Positions 40,882 through 46,135 of a stretch of DNA of 46,135 nt are shown piece by piece. Under the pieces are notes generated by a model that saw only the letters and a list, made by a program, of their open reading frames with translations, did no database searches and had not been told where the DNA came from. The stretch is from Aquificota bacterium (lineage in GTDB: Bacteria; Aquificota; Aquificia; Aquificales; QOAS01). Positions within the stretch are counted from its first letter, which is position 1; every line of letters starts with the position of its first letter. The DNA lies in NCBI GenBank assembly GCA_013153315.1, contig JAADES010000008.1, forward strand, positions 1-46,135. Direction: 5' to 3'. The translations under genes were made by a program, and so were the position numbers.

Positions 40882-43800
40882 TTAAAGACCGAAAAAGTCT
40901 AAAAATCTTTTTACCCATTCGGGTTGATTTTCTTTATCCCTTACTTGGGAAGTAGGTTCTTTAAGACTATCCTCATTGGGTTGTTGTTGTTTAGCTTCCT
41001 CCTTAGGTTTAACAGTTTGGGCTTCCTCCAAGGGTAGGAATTCGCACTCGTCGATGTCGGCGAAGGGGTCGGTGGTTCGGCGTTTTGTTTCGTAGGGAAT
41101 AACCACCTTAAATAGAGGTTTGTATTTTTCCCAATTCTCGAGAATTTCTTTAGCCCAGAGGCTGTCGGTTTCTATGTAGTGTTTATCTATCCAATATTTG
41201 AGCTCGGTTTCGGCCCTTTTATCCAGTAGCGGGACGGTATACACATAGCCCTTATTAATCCGTTCTTCCAAGCGGCCGTCGAGGTCGAGAACGTAGGCCC
41301 TTCCGCCGGTCATTCCCGCTCCGAGGTTATAGCCGGTATTGCCCAAAACAACAACCACGCCTTCGGTCATATATTCGCAGCAGTGATGCCCTGCACCCTC
41401 TACAACCGCCACCGCACCGCTGTTTCTTATTGCAAACCGTTCTCCAACCTTACCCGCTATAAAGAGCTGTCCGCCGGTGGCACCGTAAAGGCAGGTGTTG
41501 CCCGCAAGGGTTAAATCTTTGGTTTTGTTAATTTCCCAAGGGTAGGGTTTTATTACAACCTTACCGCCACCCAAACCTTTGGCCACATAGTCGTTAGCTT
41601 CCCCTACGAGGGTTATTTCGAATTGCTCGGGTAGGAAGGCTCCAAAACTTTGTCCCGCCGTTCCTTCGAAGGTCAATTTAATTTTTCCATCGTAGTTTGT
41701 TTCCAATACCGTTTTAACCAACTTGGTGGGAACGGTTCTATAGATGTTCCTTATGGGGTATTTTTTGTTTATGTTCTTCTTAAGTTGTATGTCATAAGAT
41801 AGTTCCTCCAGTAGGACATCGTTAAAGTTAAAGGCGGGGTTGTCGTTTCTGAAAACTTGGCACTTTCTCGGTTTATCTTTGGGTATATCCCTTAGGAGTT
41901 GTTCAACTTTTACTTTGGGGGCTTCGGGATGTTTTTCGGCGGTGTTATCGGGCTCCAGCAGTTCGTAATCGCCTATTATTTCATCGAGGCTTCTAATGCC
42001 GAGCTCCGCCATCAGTTCCCTTAGGTGGTGGGCCACCGCCAGGAAGTAAACGATTACATCTTCGGGATTTCCTTTAAATTTCAAGCGGAGTTTTTCGTCT
42101 TGGGTTGCCACTCCGGTGGGGCATTTGTTGGTGTGGCATTGGCGTATCATGGCACAACCTTCGGCTATCATTGCCGCCGTTCCGAAGCCGTATTCTTCCG
42201 CACCCATAAGTGCCGCTATTAGAACGTCGCGCCCGTTTTTTAGTCCTCCGTCAACCCTAACCCTTACCAGGTGCCTTAGGTCGTTTTCCATTAGGGCTTT
42301 TTGGGTTTCCCATAGGCCATATTCCCAGTGCAGACCGGCGTTCTTTATGGAGCCGTAGGGGGAAGCTCCCGTTCCGCCATCTCCTCCCGATATTTGCACT
42401 ATGTCGGCGTAGGCTTTTGCAACACCGGCGGCCACCGTTCCCACTCCTACCTCGGAAACCAACTTAACGGCCACATGGGCCGATGGGTTGGCCTGCTTTA
42501 GGTCGTGTATTAGTTGGGCCAAGTCTTCTATGGAATAGATATCGTGGTGGGGAGGTGGGCTTATCAATGTTACGCCGGGTTTGGAGTGTCTTAGTTTGGC
42601 TATGTATTCGTTGACTTTGTGGCCGGGTAGTTGTCCGCCTTCACCGGGCTTTGCACCTTGGGCTATTTTTATCTCTATCTCTTTACCGTTTATAAGGTAT
42701 AGAGGAGTAACTCCGAACCTTCCGCTGGCCACCTGTTTTATGGAGCAGTTTTTAAGAGTTCCGTAACGGGCGGGGTCTTCTCCACCTTCTCCGGAGCACA
42801 TTTTCATTCCCAATAGGTTGGCGGCTATGGCCAATGTCTCGTGGGCTTCGGGGGATAAAGCACCTATCGACATGCCCGGTATAACAAACCTTTTGAGGAT
42901 GCTTTCAATCGGTTCAACTTCGTCTATGGGGAGTTTTTTACCTTTGGGTTTTATCTTCAGTAGGTCTCTGTAGAAAGTCGGCCTCCTTTGGGTGGCTTTT
43001 AAAAATTCTTTATATTTGCCCTTTAGTTGTTCATCCTCTACAAACAACTTCCTTGCAAGGCGGTCGGGGTCGATTTTACCCTTTTTGAGTTCCTCGAGAA
43101 CATATTTCTCTCCCAGTTTGGACATGGAATGAACCGCCCGCACCACTTCGGCGTTCCAAGCGTGCCATTCGCCGCGGCCTTGTTTCATTTCGCCGCTTCT
43201 TTCCACTTGGGGTTTTTCGGTGGTGAAGGCCTTGTCTATGAAAATCGAATAAATTCTTTCAATGTCTTCCAATCCGTAGGCTTCCACCGTTGTGTTTGTT
43301 CCTGTAAAGTATTCGTCAACGAAATCCTTATTGAGACATACGGCGTCGAATATTTCCGCCGCTTGGTAGGAGTTTAGGGTCGATATTCCCATTTTGGAAA
43401 GGATTTTTCTAACGCCCTCTTCGAGGGACTTAACATAGTTTGCAACCGCCTGTTGTATCTTGTTTTCAAGAGATGTTTCCACGGGTAGGTTTTTAGGTTG
43501 AAGTTTTCCTTCCTCTACGAGGGTTTTAACGGTTTCTATTGCCAAATAGGGGTGAACGGCACTTGCTCCGTATCCTACCAAGGTTGCTATGTGGTGGTCT
43601 TCGCGGGCTTCGCCGGTTTCTATTATGTAGCTTGCTCTGTGGGCAAGACCTTTTCTGTTTAGATATTGGAACAATCCTGCAACCGCCAGCAGTGCGGGTA
43701 TGTATTTTTTACCCTCGCTTAGGTCTTTATCGGAAAGTATTACTATTTCGGCGCCGTTTCTGATTTCCTCTTCTACTTTGCTAAATAGGTTGTTTAGGGC

Positions 43801-45552
43801 TTCTTTTAGGCTTTGGCCTTCGGGGTAGGTGGTGCTAACTTCGGCTACTTTTAAAACTCCGTTGTTTTTGATGGCTTCCAATTGGTGGTTTAAAAGTATC
43901 GGGCTTTCTATCTGCAGTCGGCGGGCGTATTCTGGTTTTTCATAGAGGAAGTTGGGCTTGTGTCCCAAATTCATTTTTAGGGACATAACAACTTTTTCCC
44001 TTATGGGGTCTATCGGTGGGTTGGTGACCTGGGCAAATCTTTGTTTGAAGAACCTGAATAGGTTGGTAGGTTTTTCCCTTAGAGGGGGTATGGGTGTATC
44101 ATCTCCCATGGAGTAGGTATAGATGTGTCCGGTCTCCCCTTGGTGTTTGATTATTTCTTCTATTTCCTCTTTGGAGTAATTGAACGCCACCCATTTGCGG
44201 GTTCTTAGCTCTTTATCCTCCTCGTAGTCTTTGGGATTAAATACCTTTTTCTGTTTTATTTCTAATTCGGACAACCTTAGGAGGAATTTGTTTATCCATT
44301 CGCTGTAGGGTTTCTGTTTTGCCAATTCTTCCAATATTTGTTCGGTTTTTTTGATTTTTCCCTCTTTTAGGTTTACGCTTAATGTGTCTCCCGGCCCGAG
44401 GCGTCCCCTTTCTACAACCGATTTTTCGTCTATTTCTACCATTCCGACCTCGGAGCCGACTATTAGCAATCCGTCTTTGGTTAGTATGTACCTTTCCGGT
44501 CTTAGTCCGTTTCTATCCAAGTGGGCCCCTACGGTGGTATCTCCGTCGGTGAAGCATATTGCCGCGGGGCCGTCCCAGGGTTTCATTAATAGGGCTTGGT
44601 ATTCGAAGAAATCCCTAACCTCTTGGGGGAGTTCGGTAATGTGTTCCCACGCAGGGGGTATTAGCATATTTATGGCGTGTTCGGGTTTAAAACCTGCAAA
44701 CATTAAGAGTTCGAAAACCTTGTCCAAGGAAGCGGTATCACTTTCGTCGTGTTTTACTATCGGTTTTAGCCATTCGTTGTATTCTCCGAATATTTCATGC
44801 TCTATTTCGTGCTGAAGGGTGTCCATCCAGTTGCGGTTTCCCCTTATGGTGTTTATTTCACCGTTGTGGGCCAGCCATCTAAAGGGTTGGGCCAAATACC
44901 ATTTGGGTAATGTGTTTGTTGAATACCTTTGATGGAATATAACAAAGGAGCTTTCGAAATCTGCGTCTTTCAGGTCGGGGTAAAAGGTGTCCAAGTAGGG
45001 GGCTATTAACATTCCTTTGTAAACAATTACTTTTGTGGATAGGGATACTATATAGAATTGGTCTTCGGTAAAGTGTCTTTCTACAAATTTTCTGACCAAA
45101 TAGAGTTTTAATTCGGGGTTTTCTACCCCCTCGGTGTCTATTAATATTTGCCACAATTCGGGTTTTTCTCTAAAAGCTCCCACACCGAGGGCATCGTTAT
45201 CGTGGGGAACCTCCCTGTAGGCAATTATTTTGAAACCGAACCTTTTTAGGGCTTCTTCCAAAAGTTTAAATCCTTCGCTGGTTTTGGAAAAAATAAAACC
45301 TACCGCAAGGTTATTTATATCGGAAATTTTTAAACCTTCTTTGTCCAAATATTTTTTAAAAAACTTGCGGGGTATTTGGGTTAATATTCCCACACCGTCA
45401 CCGGTTTTTCCGTCTGCTCCTACCGCTCCACGGTGGGTTAGGTTTTTTACCGCCTCCACTCCGAGTTTAACTATGGAATGGGAACTCCTACCGTGGATAT
45501 CGCATAGAAATCCTACACCGCAGGAGTCCTTTCCTATGTTATTCCAACCCAT
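40882..45552 (-). CDS. gltB: Glutamate synthase large subunit
   Basis: Makes glutamate from glutamine and 2-oxoglutarate. 1556 residues from the ATG at 45552 (GAGAGGTG lies 7 bases upstream), with a 10-residue propeptide before the catalytic cysteine in KDSCGVGF. Order: class II amidotransferase, central domain, FMN domain (GGDGGTGASPYGSIKNAG), [3Fe-4S] cysteines in CAMIRQCHTNKCPTG, and the GXGXG helix. After the normal end a Lys/Gln/Glu-rich linker and PEWVKRFLDFFGL follow. gltD is not adjacent. An upstream in-frame codon at 45582 is unsupported. Confidence 0.95.
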   Translation of the reverse strand: MGWNNIGKDSCGVGFLCDIHGRSSHSIVKLGVEAVKNLTHRGAVGADGKTGDGVGILTQIPRKFFKKYLDKEGLKISDINNLAVGFIFSKTSEGFKLLEEALKRFGFKIIAYREVPHDNDALGVGAFREKPELWQILIDTEGVENPELKLYLVRKFVERHFTEDQFYIVSLSTKVIVYKGMLIAPYLDTFYPDLKDADFESSFVIFHQRYSTNTLPKWYLAQPFRWLAHNGEINTIRGNRNWMDTLQHEIEHEIFGEYNEWLKPIVKHDESDTASLDKVFELLMFAGFKPEHAINMLIPPAWEHITELPQEVRDFFEYQALLMKPWDGPAAICFTDGDTTVGAHLDRNGLRPERYILTKDGLLIVGSEVGMVEIDEKSVVERGRLGPGDTLSVNLKEGKIKKTEQILEELAKQKPYSEWINKFLLRLSELEIKQKKVFNPKDYEEDKELRTRKWVAFNYSKEEIEEIIKHQGETGHIYTYSMGDDTPIPPLREKPTNLFRFFKQRFAQVTNPPIDPIREKVVMSLKMNLGHKPNFLYEKPEYARRLQIESPILLNHQLEAIKNNGVLKVAEVSTTYPEGQSLKEALNNLFSKVEEEIRNGAEIVILSDKDLSEGKKYIPALLAVAGLFQYLNRKGLAHRASYIIETGEAREDHHIATLVGYGASAVHPYLAIETVKTLVEEGKLQPKNLPVETSLENKIQQAVANYVKSLEEGVRKILSKMGISTLNSYQAAEIFDAVCLNKDFVDEYFTGTNTTVEAYGLEDIERIYSIFIDKAFTTEKPQVERSGEMKQGRGEWHAWNAEVVRAVHSMSKLGEKYVLEELKKGKIDPDRLARKLFVEDEQLKGKYKEFLKATQRRPTFYRDLLKIKPKGKKLPIDEVEPIESILKRFVIPGMSIGALSPEAHETLAIAANLLGMKMCSGEGGEDPARYGTLKNCSIKQVASGRFGVTPLYLINGKEIEIKIAQGAKPGEGGQLPGHKVNEYIAKLRHSKPGVTLISPPPHHDIYSIEDLAQLIHDLKQANPSAHVAVKLVSEVGVGTVAAGVAKAYADIVQISGGDGGTGASPYGSIKNAGLHWEYGLWETQKALMENDLRHLVRVRVDGGLKNGRDVLIAALMGAEEYGFGTAAMIAEGCAMIRQCHTNKCPTGVATQDEKLRLKFKGNPEDVIVYFLAVAHHLRELMAELGIRSLDEIIGDYELLEPDNTAEKHPEAPKVKVEQLLRDIPKDKPRKCQVFRNDNPAFNFNDVLLEELSYDIQLKKNINKKYPIRNIYRTVPTKLVKTVLETNYDGKIKLTFEGTAGQSFGAFLPEQFEITLVGEANDYVAKGLGGGKVVIKPYPWEINKTKDLTLAGNTCLYGATGGQLFIAGKVGERFAIRNSGAVAVVEGAGHHCCEYMTEGVVVVLGNTGYNLGAGMTGGRAYVLDLDGRLEERINKGYVYTVPLLDKRAETELKYWIDKHYIETDSLWAKEILENWEKYKPLFKVVIPYETKRRTTDPFADIDECEFLPLEEAQTVKPKEEAKQQQPNEDSLKEPTSQVRDKENQPEWVKRFLDFFGL

Positions 45553-45699
45553 GTTTTCACCTCTCAAGCTAAATTTTGACAAAGGAAGGTAAGGAGTTTA
45601 TTTTAAATCTCTACTGGAAAGCAAAAGTTATAAGGGAGCTACTCTTAGGGTTTTAACTCAAAATTACTACAAAGGTCATCTAATAAACTTTCTCATATT

Positions 45700-46135
45700 A
45701 TGGAACATGTTATTTCCGAAACACGAGAAATTAAATTTATAAAAATATTTAATGACCCTGAAACTGTATTACTCGTTCCGAACTACCAAAGACCATATTC
45801 TTGGACTGAAAAAGAGGTTGTAGATTTTCTACAGGATATTTACAGTGCTTATAAAAATAACATGCCCTACCTATTTGGTAGTATATTCTTAGTCCCAGTT
45901 TCGAATATAAAGGTTTTGAAAAAATTTACACCTAATAAAGTTTTCGAACAATATTTTTCTTCTTTAAAAGATTTATCATTTTTCCTAAACAAAGAACTTT
46001 CCTTAATAAAGCCTTTATTTATTGTAGATGGTCAGCAAAGAATAACAACTTTTGCCTTATTCCTAAAAGCTCTGGGTAAGTATAAAGGTTTAAAGCTAAA
46101 GGATGGAAAAATTTTTCCTCGTTTAATGTTATCTG
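45700..46135 (+). CDS. DUF262 protein, N-terminal part only
   Basis: 145 codons up to the window edge. VPNYQRPYSWTEKEVVDFLQDI and IVDGQQRITTFALF are the two DUF262 (ParB/Srx-like) motifs, with the DGQQR nucleotide-binding core. DUF262 proteins such as GmrSD and BrxU are type IV restriction or phage-defence enzymes, often with a C-terminal HNH domain (DUF1524) that would be outside the window. Base composition is more A+T-rich than nearby genes. Promoter-like ATATTATG surrounds the start. Confidence 0.82.
   Translation, partial: MEHVISETREIKFIKIFNDPETVLLVPNYQRPYSWTEKEVVDFLQDIYSAYKNNMPYLFGSIFLVPVSNIKVLKKFTPNKVFEQYFSSLKDLSFFLNKELSLIKPLFIVDGQQRITTFALFLKALGKYKGLKLKDGKIFPRLMLS

Noticed and set aside
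40882-45582. Numerous open frames antisense to gltB, typA and leuC
   Set aside because: They mirror codon bias of the real genes, lack ribosome sites and show no family motifs.

Overview
The window reads as chromosomal DNA of a thermophilic, Gram-negative-type bacterium, most likely a deep-branching chemolithotroph such as a member of the Aquificota; this placement is inference. The signs are heavy use of AGG/AGA and ATA codons, an archaeal-type phosphoglycerate mutase, futalosine-pathway menaquinone synthesis (MqnA), citramalate synthase, a two-gene SufC-SufB system, and outer-membrane genes (heptose adenylyltransferase, O-antigen-ligase-like protein). Genes are packed tightly on both strands, with several convergent overlaps. 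No rRNA, tRNA or CRISPR array was found.

Layout. 1-860: an internal uvrA segment lacking its 5' part. 960-18210: housekeeping genes, mostly on the minus strand (leuC, gatC, pyrB, acsA, a degenerate metallophosphoesterase, DUF2905, apgM, a cytidylate kinase-SDR fusion, mqnA, a DHH phosphoesterase, ribBA, purN, rfaE2), with a Crp/Fnr regulator, an O-antigen-ligase-like protein, coaBC and a YihY protein on the plus strand. 18402-20118: sufC-sufB. 20165-23160: an accessory island with an IS110-family (DEDD) transposase, a strongly structured leader resembling a bridge RNA, two small ribbon-helix-helix proteins, five copies of a covarying hairpin repeat and a 27-28-bp tandem hairpin array. 23316-36878: speE, a YdjM-type protein, rluB, recR, typA, an esterase, a VKOR-thioredoxin fusion, an orphan histidine kinase, lgt, a LysM protein, panD, murG, infC, rpmI and cimA. 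37041-45552: acpP, dapB, a PilZ protein, a tandem universal stress protein, a coiled-coil protein and gltB. The right edge cuts a DUF262 gene, probably the start of a defence locus.

How the genes work together. CimA and LeuC can serve pyruvate-derived isoleucine (and leucine) synthesis. PanD and CoaBC both feed coenzyme A. MurG, DapB, Lgt, RfaE2 and the O-antigen-ligase-like protein build the envelope. AcsA and GltB handle acetate and ammonium entry. PurN, PyrB, Cmk and RibBA supply nucleotides and flavin.

The most interesting region is 20165-23160. A 39-nt hairpin with invariant single-stranded flanks and a covarying stem occurs at least four times at exactly 39 nt, with three more divergent copies (two of them far away, at 3007 and 33347). 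It surrounds an IS110-type recombinase whose leader folds into two stem-loops plus a possible pseudoknot. This fits an RNA-guided IS110 element living with REP-like target sequences, with two candidate DNA-binding regulators. Separately, cmk is fused in frame to a complete short-chain dehydrogenase, infC probably uses a CTG start, and several genes look leaderless.
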